A stretch of DNA of 64,000 bases from Viola odorata (lineage: Eukaryota > Streptophyta > Magnoliopsida > Malpighiales > Violaceae), in contig OY829538.1 in the NCBI GenBank assembly GCA_963691705.1, forward strand, positions 34,182,836 through 34,246,835, written 5' to 3'. Position numbers and translations under genes: made by a program. Positions 44,433-56,117 of the stretch are shown one piece after another; the stretch's first letter is position 1; the number at the start of each line of letters is the position of its first letter. Under the pieces are notes generated by a model. The model saw nothing but the letters and a program-made list of their open reading frames with translations. It made no database searches and had not been told where the DNA came from.

Positions 44433-45953
44433 TCAAGTAGATAGATGAACGACTGCATCATTCACAATTTCACGAGAACAGGTCAATGCTGATGGTAAGG
44501 CCCCCTGTCTCTGCAGTCGCTCCTTTTTCATGTGTGGAATCTTGTAATTATTGGAACCATAACATTTCAGAATCTCAATCATACACCCTTGCAAAGTTAG
44601 AAATACATTGTTGCACTTCTCTACTAGAAAATCTTCAAATGCCTACTCAACTGCGCCAATCAATTGTTCAATGGATTTTGCACACTCCTTGCTCTGAAGT
44701 GACTGTATTGCTCTAAAGAAGCCAAGATCCAAGACATTTAAATCAGGAGAATTAGGGGGTTGACACACAAGTGAAACAATCAATCCACTACATTACACTG
44801 CATTTAAAAATTCAACATCGTCAGTATGAATATGACTTTTGGCATTGTCCTGTTGAATGTAAATGACATTGTCTACACTATCTCTTGGCCACTTCGATGC
44901 TATTGCAGACAACACTTTAGAAATCATAAATTCTCTAATAATATTCCTCGTTATATTAGCAATAGGTTTTATCTCAATTGTACCACGAGGCATGTTGTGG
45001 CTCGACCTTAATGCAGCAACTGATTGAACTAAGGGGAAAACCCCAAGCTTTCCATCAAACGTGCATAAACCGTCAGAGTCATACCTGGGCCTCGCAATAG
45101 CAACCAAGAACATAACCTTAGGTATGAAATGAGATGATGTAGTATTTCTTACAGGATAATTTTCGTCGTGCAACAAGTAATAAGTCTAAGATTTTTTTGT
45201 GAGGTAGAACCACTTTTCGTCAATGTGCACTATATTTTCCATCCGCTGGAATTTTGGATCATGAGGTAACGATGATGGATCCAAACTGGCAAGGCAGTGG
45301 ATCATTCTGCCAATGTGATTGTCTGGAGTCAACGTGGGTTTGATAGCATTCGTATGACGTTTGATGACACCTTCTTTCATCTTCATATGCAGAAATGATT
45401 TGGAAACACCAAGGACAGAAGCAAGTGACCTAAGTGTTGTCCTGTTTCTCAAAGGAATGGCTCGTACTCACTCTAAATCAACTTCGATTCGTTTCCCTCC
45501 ACAATTTTGTACTCTTAATTTTTCTGGACAGTTGTTTCCTGATTCCCTTACACGTTTCCATATCCTTTGAATGGTTCGAATCCCAACTCCAAATTGGGCA
45601 GCAACATCTTTTGTTACTCCTCTTTTCAACACCCCATCCGTACTCTTTGCCAACAATAACTGTATTGCCTCTAGACGTTCAGCTCTAGTAAGTTCTTTCC
45701 CCTTTTCTGCACGTACAAATGAAAAGCCAACGTCATTTTCACATGATTAACTATGATTTCAGAATTGACTTAAGAAATTACCTATTCGAGGCCTCTCATT
45801 TAAGTCTGGGATGTCAACATTTGTCTGAAGTTGATCATGGTTCGTCATTAGTGCGTTTTGAGGTGAGAAAAATACAATCTTGTCCTCTGCGATCTCCTCC
45901 AGCCCTTCCCAATCGTTTGAATGCGAATCATTGTCAAGACTTGGGGACGTCAT
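44433..45953 (-). pseudogene. Mariner-like transposase, one intron, four in-frame stops
   Basis: Exon 1 is 45953-45782 and exon 2 is 45706-44433; the intron 45781-45707 has gtaatt...gtgcag ends. Together they give one frame of about 481 codons, the size expected of plant mariner-like transposases. The N-terminus has VDIPDLNERP, followed by a helix-turn-helix region (VTKDVAAQFGVGIRTIQRIW; LRSLASVLGVSKSFLH). The catalytic residues are in HIDEKWFYLTK (first Asp), IQQDNAKSH (second Asp) and QPPNSPDLNVLD (third Asp), as in the plant DDD type, and the tail HMKKERL is typical. The spacing between second and third Asp appears slightly shorter than usual. Stops lie at 45470-45468 (TGA), 45188-45186 (TAG), 44795-44793 (TAA) and 44645-44643 (TAG). 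No frameshift is needed, so the copy is inactive but not old. Confidence 0.9.
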
Positions 45954-46310
45954 CAATTAAATGGGTGGATTACCTTTGAGTATATGCAATCGGTGAAAGA
46001 AAATGAAGTTGTTGTTTGGTTGATTACATTTTGATTGTGATGATAAGTAAGAACAGTGCATGTTTGGCTTAAGGAAAAAAGCAATTAATGTTGGCATTTG
46101 TGATAAATTGGCCAAATTGTCGCCACTGATTTGGGTGGGTAAGCCAAATGACTTTTGAAGTTTTATTTTGAATTTTGAACATGGGCTGGGCTGGGCCAAC
46201 AATGCACATTACCATTTAAAAAAAATATAATAATTAGTTTTGTCTGTGGACCCCATAGACAAAACAGATGGGCAGCTGACTGTGTCAGCTGCCTTAATAT
46301 TGATGAAAGA

Positions 46311-46344
46311 CTCCCTCGCGTCTATTAAAAATGGACGGAGGGAG
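46311..46344 (-). repeat. Right terminal inverted repeat of the mariner-like element
   Basis: It ends aaaaatggacggagggag, followed by TA at 46345-46346, and mirrors the left end at 40057-40090. A further imperfect inverted pair, cagctgac/gtcagctg, lies just inside at about 46274-46290. Confidence 0.85.
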
Positions 46345-46346
46345 TA

Positions 46347-47450
46347 TAAGTTAATCTTAATTTTTGATTATGTTTTCTATTTACTCATCCAAAGAGTACA
46401 TGCTAAGGGGAAAGAAAAGTGAAAGGAGAGAGAGGGATGAGGTGAGTGAGAGGGATGGTTGTTCTTGTTATCTTTTGCAATGGAGAAGGAGACAAAGATT
46501 TTTAAAAATTTGAGCCCCGCTTGATATGTGGCAGCGTGGGGCCCTCTCGGGGTAAGGTATTGGATGACAAGTTTGTCACCTAGGAAAATAGACTAATAAG
46601 GGGGGAAAAATTGAGTTATGAATTTTAAAATTCATTAATTCTGAAAAATTAAGTGGCGGGTGCAAATTGGGACACATTTAATAAACACATAAGGTGCAAT
46701 TTAAGATATTGGTGATGTAGAGTGCTATTTGGGACATTTAAACAAACGCAAGGGCCAAAATGTGTGTTTAGCCTTCTTTGTAATTGTCATTCTCTTTTTT
46801 AAATGAACATATTGTTGTGGCCGAAATATTGTTGCCAGCGCGGTGATCGGTGGTAGTGGCTGGGCGGCGACGATGGTGGTGTTAATGGTGATGGGTTGTT
46901 GTTGTATACCTACTCATTTTTAAAATTAAAAAAGGATATTAAAGAGAGAAAAAGTAAGGGCAAAAGTGACAGTGCACTATCGAAAATAGTATGAGGACAA
47001 CAGTTGCACTGTTCAAATCTCCATTTCACTTTATATATATACTTAATTTAGATATATCTTAATAGCTAAAATAAAGAAACCCTAGACTATATATATGCTA
47101 AAGAAAACACACTCAAAACAGTAAAACATACATCATAAATGCAAAACATATATTAGGTCATTTGGAGACTTTCTCTCAAACTGGTGCTAGCATACCAAGT
47201 CTAGTTTCGGCCCAATAGTATGGATATCAACCAAGGATATTCGTCTTCAAAAAAGCAACACTTGTTGATTCGGTTCAAGGCTAAAGTTCAGTTTATTATT
47301 ACTAGTTTGCGCAAATCAATTTCATTATCTAGGAGTAAGGTATACGGCGCTGATCTTTGATACATATTTAACTCGTTTGCATGCATGGACTCTAGATTGG
47401 TTTTGTTTGTTTATCTTTTTATGCATGATTGATTGAAACCTAATATTTTG
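46347..47450. other. Intergenic DNA without recognisable features
   Basis: No gene, RNA or clear repeat boundary is seen. Confidence 0.5.
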
Positions 47451-48477
47451 TGATGGGTGCCGAATCCGTCAAAAATAATAAGATTATAACTTATCACAAT
47501 GAGACAAAATATATTGTAGCAAGTAATAAGAGGTTCATTCCTCAGGAATTTACGGTCTAATTCTGGTTTCCAATTATGACAAATAGTGACAATGGTAGTA
47601 ACCAATAATAGGGGGGTTTCGTAAGAACTAATAAACAAAATGGAATGTAATCATTGAAATAAACAAACAAATAATGAAAAGAATCAGATGATAAGAAATT
47701 TCCAGTAAAAACATACCCAAGGTGATACGATCCTTGATTGCCCGAGGTTCATAGCACGTGAATCCCGATCTAGTTCAACTCTAGATTTGCAACGATGCGG
47801 AAGAATAACTCTCTTGAGCGTTTGACCCTACTAATAACCTATACTAGCCAACCCAAATCAAGCAAGAAAGGATCTTGATTCGAAACCCTAACCCTGTATT
47901 CAACTTGTGAATACCAACCTAGCTGGAACGACTCAATGAAGTGGACTTTTGGTTTTACTTGCTGATCTATTCGAGAGTCCGATCTCAAATAGGAACAAGG
48001 TTCAGGGCTGAACAATTGAGAGAAAATTCTCTGATTTTTAATTATCAAAATTCGTAGTCCTTTACAATGAAGAAGGTGGCTCCTTTAAATAAGAAACCCT
48101 AATATTTACATTAGAAGTCCTACTTCTAATTGAACTTCTAATTAAATTATTAACTAAATTAATTATAAATACATATAAAACTAATTTAATTAATTAAAAT
48201 AACTAATTAAAAGCCAGAAACTTGAAACCCCTTTCTTGACGCAAAACTACAAAATCCATGGGCGTGATCACGTCCATCCGTCGAGCTTCATCCAAGCTCA
48301 AACGCCCCCTTCTGTTTTGGGCGTGATCACGTCCAGGCGGGGCGTGATCACGTTGAGACCATGAGCCAGATTTCCCTTGTGTCTATTTTGGGTGTCATCA
48401 CGCCGAGAGTGGGCGTCATCACGCCGAGACCCATTTGCCAAGTTGCCCCCGCCTCTGTTTTGGGCGTGATCACGCCA
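47451..48477 (-). repeat. LTR-like repeat related to 10990-12300
   Basis: It starts tgatgggtgccgaatccgtc, almost identical to the start of the repeat at 10990, and ends ...cacgcca, giving TG...CA ends. On the minus strand it would be an LTR with a TATA-like sequence (ttatttaaagg, near 48080-48090). The cluster of palindromes (48261-48476) would lie upstream, in U3. No coding sequence accompanies it. The Athila-type LTR begins three bases further right, so any partner sequence has been displaced or lost. Confidence 0.5.
48261..48476. repeat. Array of six 14-bp palindromic motifs
   Basis: The motif GGCGTGATCACGCC (perfect at 48463-48476) recurs with one to three changes at 48261-48274, 48320-48333, 48341-48354, 48391-48404 and 48412-48425. 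The spacing is irregular, so this is not a simple tandem repeat. Confidence 0.9.
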
Positions 48478-48479
48478 AG

Positions 48480-50091
48480 TGATCGTCACTCAAATGTAAT
48501 AATATTTCCTGATGCCTAAATGCACAAATAAAATGTGTAAAGGGCAACACAGGGTCGAACCACAAAGACTGAAGGAATAAAAGATCAATTTCAAATATAT
48601 GACAAGGGGTGAATGCAACCAAACACAATAGTAACACAACGGGGAGGGGGGGTATGTTGATTAATATAATTAATCAACGCAGATTCGGTAGCTAACAAGA
48701 TAAATAATTAAAGCAGAATTTAAGGGCACGAAAGTAAAACATAATCAGATGCAAAACACTACAATACTAGCAAGGGCATGATAACAAGAAGAGAGAGCAA
48801 ATACGAAAGTAGATTCAGATAAGACAAGATCTTAGCAAGGGGTATTCTTGGGTTGTTTCCAGGGTTAGTTAATCATCGGCTCAAGGATGTTCCATCCTTA
48901 TACCATAAACATGCTATAGGGATCGAGTTTCCACTCAAACCCCCTACTTACCTTCGTAGATAGAAGCTACCCCTCCCGTTTCTATATATGAGGTAGCCTT
49001 GACGTTTCGCCGTCCCTCCAGGCATGAATGCGGAGAGGCAATACTCAAAACACCCATGAAGCGGAGGTAAGACATATCTAGGGCACGATACCCCTCAGGT
49101 TGTCAAGCTCGTGGCAGTACCCTAGTTGGCTGTTTGCCCTAGATTGGTGAAATCACACTGTAGCAACTTCTCCACTCTAGGCGTCTACTACTCTTAATGG
49201 CCTCACATCAGTTATTACCATTAAGATGACAACAATCACAAAAAAACACTAGTAGTTGATCAAGCTCCTAACATTTCCAAGCGAAAATAACAAGATAGCG
49301 GCAAACAAACGAATATGGCAATAAAGATATATTTAGCACGTTTAGGCCTCTTAACTAATCCTTACAACCCTCGAAACACCCTTTGCTAAGATAAAGAAGT
49401 TTAACTACTCATAAAAAGATATGAACAGTAGAGAGGAATAACAACTAACATAAATAAATTAAAAGAGGATAAAGAAAAGTGTTTAGAATAAACCAATAGA
49501 GGTTTCAATAAACCAAAGGAGAAAAGCTTGCTCCTTTTACAAACCGGTGGCGCCCTCTAAGAAGGTAGAATAGATCCTAAAATTAAGGTAAATTCAAGTG
49601 ATGTCTTAATGTCTGCCTCCTTTGCAAGAAACCCTAATGCTAAGCTTAAATATCCTAACAACCCGCTAGGGGACAAAACAACAAAGGGAAGAGAGCGAAC
49701 AACCAAGGGGGGAGTGACAGCACACGCCCTTCAAGAGGAATATTCTGGAATCTCTATCACGCCTGACACCTTCTAGAAACACATGGGATCCGTGCGAATC
49801 TTGGAAGATTCTTCTCTTTGGCTTTAGATTAAGAACGTATGCAGAGGTATCGCGGGCAAAAGACTGCTCACTGGTCTGGTTAGCGTAGAGGGCACGATGA
49901 TACTCTGATCTTCTAGGGCTTAAAGCTTGAAATCCCAAGAATTCCTTCCAAAAGTGCATCTTTTCGTTCATTTCCTCCTTTTGGCACTGATCTGCAATAA
50001 AGATGAAAACAAATGTAATTTAGCAGAGTCATGCCCAAGAGAAGGTCAAAAATAAGTAGGAAATCATGCTCAAGACACATGCTATCAAACA
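48480..50091 (-). repeat. 3' LTR of a minus-strand Athila-type element
   Basis: On the minus strand it begins TGTTTGATAGCATG after the polypurine tract and ends GAGTGACGATCA. It is the inverted counterpart of the LTR at 58891-60390. They share blocks such as tcatcgtgccctc, cagaccagtgagcagtc, ggttcgaccctgt and ttgccctttacacatt. The ORF-track-size frames inside are not genes. Left flank is ccaag. Confidence 0.85.
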
Positions 50092-50105
50092 TCCCCACAC
50101 TGCCC
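50092..50105 (-). other. Polypurine tract of the Athila-type element
   Basis: The minus strand reads gggcagtgtgggga immediately before the LTR start TGTTTGA, the usual arrangement in Athila-group elements. Confidence 0.75.
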
Positions 50106-51503
50106 AATGCTTGCCCTCGAGTATTAACAAAATTAAAAACCACCACATGCTATGACATACATCCTCAACCCTTTAATACGCAGAATAGACAACTCATTCG
50201 ATAAACTGCGCCCAACCAAAACACATCCTTCCCTAGACAAGCACCTGCACCAGACTAATAGGATAACGACCCTATCAATCAGAGTTTCCCAGACCAAGCC
50301 TATTCACCAGCAGTCCTCATATGGATATGTGTTTACACTCATGCTCGCAACGAAATATGTGTTTAAGCTAATCACTCAAGAATGCAAATAACACAACACA
50401 AGGCAGAGTTTGCACATCAATCCAAGTACGTAGTACACATACGAGGGCAATCTAGCGATCAAATAGAACTTTGCAAAAAGAAAAGAAAAAGAAAAGGGCA
50501 AGAAAAGGTAGGGGAGGGCATGAAAGAAAGGAAAGAAAAGAGAGAGAATAAAATAGAAGCAAAAGATGAAGGAAAAGGAGAAAGGAAGATAAAAGGAAAA
50601 GAAAGGCAAGAGAAAACAAATCTGGAGGTGGAGGATTCCTTGGCTGGAAGGAAAGCGAATCGGTGAGTAACACCCGCTGGAAAGGGCATGAAAATGAGGG
50701 CTAGAAGATGGCTTTGGCGTTCTTCTGTGGAAGAGATCTTCGTTTGTGTTGAGGGCACGATCTGATTGCCTTTTTGCTGCTTTGTTGTGCCTGCTCTGCT
50801 TTTATTCGAAACATTTTATTTTATTTTATTTTTTTAATATGGCAATACATTGCAGGCAGGCACAACTCTTTCTTCTGGCTCACTCTTTCAATTCTAGGAG
50901 CTGGAGCTGGCAATCTTTGAATATTTCTTTGAGCGATTGACTTCGAGGGCTTGATACTTGATTTTTACTTCCCCACACTTAAGCTTTGTTGTGACGGGGA
51001 AGTAGTCTGACATTACTGTCTTGCCCTTGATCTCTGATTTCTACATTTGCTCTGTCATGCCCTCGATCTCTATTTTTCTCCCCACACTTATCTTCTTCGA
51101 TGTCTAGCCCTTGCTTTCATAATAAAGAGTGTTACTCACCTGCCAAGGAAGGATCAAAGAGAAAGCTCAAGTGGTTAGAAGAGAAAACAAGGAGGGAATG
51201 GGTGTCGAGGGCATGAAAAAGAAAGGAAAATGAAGAAAGAAGGGAAAACAAATAAAAGTAAAAAGAAAAGAAAGAGAAAAGAAATTGCAAAGTCTCTTCA
51301 TCGTTTCGTTGCTTTCCCCCGTCTAATGGTGCCTATACCCAGGGATCTCATGCAAACCTAGCCAGTGCCTAGTCAAGCATTAAATCACACATGAATAAAA
51401 ATGGCATAAAGCTCAATGTGCTCACAGGGTACTAATTGTGACTACTGGTGTCTAGGGCATTACTGGTCATAAGGGCAAGCAGGTCAAGATGTGCAAGGTC
51501 AGG
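50106..51503. other. Non-coding 3' region of the Athila-type element
   Basis: Contains purine-rich low-complexity DNA (about 50475-50620 and 51180-51290) and phrases such as ccccacactta that recur in Athila 3' regions. The open frames over the purine-rich parts are low-complexity and not genes. Confidence 0.6.
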
Positions 51504-51988
51504 TGATAACAATTAATATACCCCCTAGGGAATTTTAGTCCGGACAGGGGGAACTTCATCTTCAGCTACTGTAAGGCCTGCCTGGCCTCCTGCTCGTCCT
51601 GCTACCGGGGGTGGTCGACGTCAGCGCGGGGGGAGGGGGGGCATCCAACACGATATGGCGCTTATTCCCACACCCGGTACGCCATAAGCGTTAACATCCC
51701 AAGATAACGCTCCCCACTAATCTCCTATAAATACACCCCCCCCCCCCCCCCCCCCACAAGGTAGAAAAGGGGGGTGGGGGGGGGGGACTCTCTCACTACT
51801 CTCTCTCACTACTACTCCTGCCTACCCATTATATTTCACTACTTATACTGACTTGATCGTCGGAGTATCTACGTCGGGGACCCCCTCCGGCGCTTTGCAG
51901 GTGTAGTGGCAGCGAGGACCACCCACTCAGAGGTGAAGATCTCCAGGATTCTTCCTACCCCGGGTACAATCTCATCCAATTATTATCA
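51504..51988 (+). repeat. 5' LTR of the non-coding element
   Basis: TGATAACAATTA...ATTATTATCA. TATA box cctataaata at about 51724-51733, followed at once by a 20-nt C run (51736-51755) and a G-rich run (51769-51786). Confidence 0.95.
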
Positions 51989-51991
51989 AAA

Positions 51992-52010
51992 TGGTGCTTT
52001 CATTGAGAGC
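51992..52010 (+). other. Primer binding site of the non-coding element
   Basis: TGGTGCTTTCATTGAGAGC, identical to the site at 9987-10005 (minus strand). Confidence 0.9.
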
Positions 52011-52287
52011 ATTTAGATCTTCAAGTGAGTTCCATGAGATCTAAAGGCTCTCCTCTCCGTATGCATATTTATTAATCTCCATCGCTGCTGCTGGTTTTTC
52101 TATTTATGGATTTATCATATGATTCAAGTGTTACTCGGATCTCGTTAATGATATGAATTTATATGGTCAATATATTATTGTTGTGCACCGAGGGGATACC
52201 AAAAGGATCAGATCTGGAAAATGGTGATTTAAGATTGCTCGTGTGTGATGATCTCAATCCATACCAATAATTTATTATTATATGGTC

Positions 52288-52470
52288 AAGAGAAAGATCG
52301 GATCGGGAAAAGAAAGAAAAGAGAGAGAGAAGCTGTGATTATCTTTGTTGTAGAAAGATCGGATCGGGAAAAGAAAAAAAAGAGAGAGAAGCTGTGATTA
52401 TCTTTGTTGTATGAAGATCGGATCGGGAAAAGAAAGAAAAGAGAGAGAGAAGTTGTGATTATCTTTGTTG
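52288..52470. repeat. Three ~60-bp tandem repeats
   Basis: Units beginning gaaagatcggatcgggaaaa (third unit gaagatcgg) start near 52291, 52352 and 52412 and end in gattatctttgttgt. Purine-rich and non-coding. Confidence 0.9.
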
Positions 52471-53635
52471 TATGCGACCAACAAATAATTATCATCATAA
52501 TTATTTATTATCACCACTGCACCAAATAGCAGGGGTGTGGATGAATCAAAGGGCAGGAGAATGGAGGAGAAAACTCTTGGTAAATTTGGGCCTCGTGGCC
52601 CATCATTTTTGACGGCCTAGCTTGTCTTCAATCTTAAGCCACCATCATCGCGCGATTAAGGAGCAAGGTTGTCATACCGCGACCATCGTCATCGTCAATT
52701 AATTGAGAGATCTCAATTAATGCTGCTGTGCACAATGAAAAAGACAAAAATAAGAAAGACGTGCAGAGAGAGATTGAGATTGGCGAAAGAACCAAGCAAG
52801 TAGAATAAATGAATAAATCTGAATTTTTCGTGTGATATCGGGATCACCTTGTACAATGTTTGTAAAGCTTTCATATGTGGGGCCTACTTCAGTGGCGTCT
52901 GGCATTGTTGAGGCTTGTCAGGGAATACCGCAATGACGCGTTTCCTGGATAGCTGTACCCTCCTAGTATTCAAGCGGTGCAAACGTTTGTCTGCCGCGAT
53001 AACAAGTGATAAACGGCAAAAGCAGTAAATCCCAACAGCAGTAGCAACTTATCAGGAGCAACGGGAAGAAGAGATGAAGAAGAAAAGCGGCACCCGCGGT
53101 TGAATTCCGCAGTTGGGCAGCTAGGAGGTTGTTTGACAGAGATGAGCGACAGAGAGGGGATAACGCTTTTGCACTGTCTTCGTTTCTTGTGGGTGCCGCT
53201 AGGAAGTTGTTTGGCAGAGATGAGTTAATGTGGACAATCATCATCGCTGTAGCACATAAATGAATTAAGTTAACGGGCAGCAACATAACAAGAAAAGGAA
53301 GGCATGCCAGCAACGACACGCTATCGGGAGCAAGCAAGATATCGCTCCATGGCAACAACATGTAGATGACGCCTCTAAAGCATGAGAGGTTCACCTAACG
53401 CTAGCGACAGATCAGTACATCAAATCTGCTTAGCGGCATAGCGGCAGCCAATGATCCATCCATCCTTCTAGTAGTGGCACATGACGGGAAATGAGAGATA
53501 ACAAAGATGAAAGTGTGAACAGTGCTTCTGTGTCAACATTAGCGCCTGGCTTCCGCGTCAGCAGTAGCTTCCGCATGAACAGTACTCGGAATAGCAAAGT
53601 GAGTAAACAATATCAGGTTTGGAGAAAAACGTATT

Positions 53636-54000
53636 TCTGGCCAGATATATCGGGTTTCACGAGGAAAATCGTATCTTTTTCGTATCCGCTCAGAATTCTG
53701 CGTATGATAGCTCGATTTGAAGACAATTCGACGGGATACAATTCTTGTCAAGACATCTCTGTGAGATATTGACGTTAACTGGGCGACATCGAGAGTCAAA
53801 GTCTGGGTTTGAGATTCGTGACGCCAGCTATATTGAGTTTCACGGAAAAAATCATATCTTCTTCGTATGTGCTCGGAATATTCTAGATAGCATCTCGATT
53901 TGAAGATAATTTAGAGGGCCACAATTTTTATGAAGACATCTGAGCGAAATATCTGCGTTAACTAGGCGATATAGAGCCTCAAAGTGACGCCATGGTCTAA
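53636..54000. repeat. Diverged ~183-bp direct duplication
   Basis: gccagatatatcgggtttcacg near 53640 and gccagctatattgagtttcacg near 53823 begin two similar blocks. Both continue through ctcgatttgaagacaatt/ctcgatttgaagataatt and gttaactgggcga/gttaactaggcga. Confidence 0.8.
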
Positions 54001-54573
54001 ATTCCTCAGCTACAATCTGGTCATTGGCCAATATCACTTGGTTACAGCCAGATTCTTCAGTCACAACTCACAAGGCGATTTCTCCAACTATCCAGTAGTT
54101 GTCTGGTTGTAGCCTAGTCCTGCTTTATATCTGGTTGTTTATCTATGATCAATTTTTCGCTACTACTACAGTTGCAAAAGTTAATCAATCGGGTGAATAT
54201 CTACCCCGGAGGAATATCTATATGATTTATCGGGTGAATATCTACCCCGTTTAAAGAACCCTCATAATATCGTGTGCTCATCCTCTCATCACCGAAAAAG
54301 GTCTCCAACTATATGACATTTTCCTTCGTAAATGCAAGGAATGGAACGGGAATTAAACAACAGCCGAGTTCCTTGTTTATTCCCCTAAGGTATCACTATT
54401 ACCTTTAAGATTATCATTTTCCCCTTAACTCTATTTTTAGTATCTTCACTATCCTTAATATTCTTAGAGGAATTTAACCAGAGTTAGCAGGCTCTCTTAG
54501 TGTATTTGTACAGCTAACAATGCAAATGCTCAAGTGGAGTACAGATTGAAATCCTGGGGAATGTGAAAAAAAA

Positions 54574-54732
54574 TGCAATATTGCAGGTAGCTACGGCATA
54601 AAATCGCACAATTTGTAGGTGGCCTATAGCATAAAACCGCGTCAATATTGCAGGTAGCTACGGCGTTAAACCGCACAAATTGTAGGTAGCTTATGGCGTA
54701 AAACCGCGTCAATATTGCAGGCAACTTACAGC
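54574..54732. repeat. ~68-bp tandem repeat, 2.3 copies
   Basis: caatattgcaggtagctacggc starts copies at about 54576 and 54643, with a partial copy from 54710. Each unit is itself two similar ~34-bp halves (caggtagc..., taggtggc/taggtagc...). Confidence 0.85.
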
Positions 54733-55385
54733 AAGGCCGGATCCAACGAGCTTGGATGGAAAAAACGACATCAATGACACCCCGATATATGCGGGTGAAA
54801 GCCTCTAAGGGTAACTAGTACTTGTCATTACATGTTATTTTTACTAACATGGCAAGGCAACATTTGAGAATGTGCAGGAAAGTCGATGAAATATCAAAAT
54901 AAGTGAAGAGACTAACGCCCACAAAGGCAACGAGATTACACAAGAATTCATTACTACCTACGGGTATCTCTTGTCGTTAGCAAGGAAATACATCCTCAGT
55001 GATAAGAGTGATGGTACACCATCTTATCTGCGATATCTCCTTCCCGGTGCTGAAATGCGCATGCTTAGTCATGTTGCGATATCAAGAAGAATACTCTATT
55101 ATTATTATCGGCCCATGATTTGGCTGACTACATGGTGGTCTCGTGATGATACCATCTTCATCAGCAAGCTATGACATTGCTTCATTACAGTGTCGCGTTA
55201 TCGCAGCATTATCAGTTCTGGTTTATCGCCAGCATTATCAGTTCTGGTTTATGACCAACGTTATCACTTCGGTATCAGGACTACTATCTCATCATGACAG
55301 TTCAGGGAAGGAACTGACACAAAGAGAGGGAGCTGCCACGAAGTGCCCCCTCAGTAACTTTATGAAGAAATAGTCATCCTCTATT

Positions 55386-55595
55386 CAGCTATCTCCGCGT
55401 CATCAGCTGTCTCCGCGTCATCAGCTGTCTCCGCGTCATCAGCTATCTCCGCATTATCAGCTATCTCCGCATCATCAGCTATCTCAGCGTCATCAGCTAT
55501 CTCCGCGTCAACAGCTATCTCCGCATCATCAGCTGTCTCCGCATTATCAGCTATCTCCGCGTCATCAGCTATCTCTGCGTTATCAGCTATCTACG
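55386..55595. repeat. 18-bp minisatellite, about 11-12 copies
   Basis: Unit cagctatctccgcgtcat with scattered substitutions. The array has no spacers. One frame is open through it (repeating QLSPRH) and beyond to a TAA near 55736, but it has no good start and no known relative. Confidence 0.95.
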
Positions 55596-56117
55596 AGAAA
55601 TGGTCACTTGACGGCGAACGAGTCTATATATCGGGAATGTTTGTCATTCGAGCAACATCCTGGAATTGTCACCTGTGCTCGAACCGTCAAGCGAGTAACA
55701 TTCTTCGTGCTCCCAGCAACACACGTGACAGTATAAGTCGGACGTCTCCGCCATACCGCACATACCCTATTTTTATGAATGGTCGTCAGAACCTGCTTAT
55801 CGAGAAGCAAGCTATCGGCAGAAGCATCGCTCATCGTCACCTTATCAATTTGGTCGTCATCTCCTTCATGGCCAACAGTTATCACAAGCTATCGGCTCAT
55901 GTTACCTGCTCCGTTATCGTATACTTGATACAACTGGTTCGAAGATACAGAGTTTTGGCAAACACTGGGAATAAGAATTTATGGCGTGAATGTCAAAAGA
56001 GTCAGAGAAACTTGAAGATCTTTGCAAGCCTGCCACGACGTGAAGGAAATAGCACTCATCCAGATACCGAGAATGAAGCCCTTGGTAAACACTCGGGCTC
56101 ATTTTCGGTTGGGCTTG

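Larger units (their letters stand above)
40057..46344 (-). mobile_element. Mariner-like element carrying host gene fragments
   Basis: The left end ctccctccgtccattttt (40057) and the right end aaaaatggacggagggag (46344) are inverted copies; the match extends for about 33 bp (through gacgcgaggg) with one or two differences. Both ends are flanked by TA, and a minus-strand mariner-type transposase lies inside near the right end. These features define a Tc1/mariner-superfamily element of about 6.3 kb. Between the transposase and the left end are sequences not typical of such elements: a DUF1677 gene remnant, two exons of an RLCK-VII kinase gene and an intact 121-codon ORF. An alternative is that the two ends belong to separate MITEs flanking an older mariner copy; the extended terminal match and the transposase position favour one element. 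Confidence 0.75.

Noticed and set aside
50376..50758. Overlapping ORFs on both strands (77-99 codons)
   Set aside because: They arise from a purine-rich low-complexity tract (Lys/Glu on one strand, Phe/Leu/Ser on the other) in the 3' region of the Athila-type element.
52963..53394. 143-codon minus-strand ORF in the non-coding LTR element
   Set aside because: It covers a local duplication (ctaggaggttgtttgacagagatgag-like block occurring twice), looks Leu/Ser-rich by chance, and matches no retrotransposon or host domain that I know.
55386..55595. Regular repeat array resembling a CRISPR array
   Set aside because: Units are contiguous 18-bp minisatellite copies without spacers, inside a plant LTR element.
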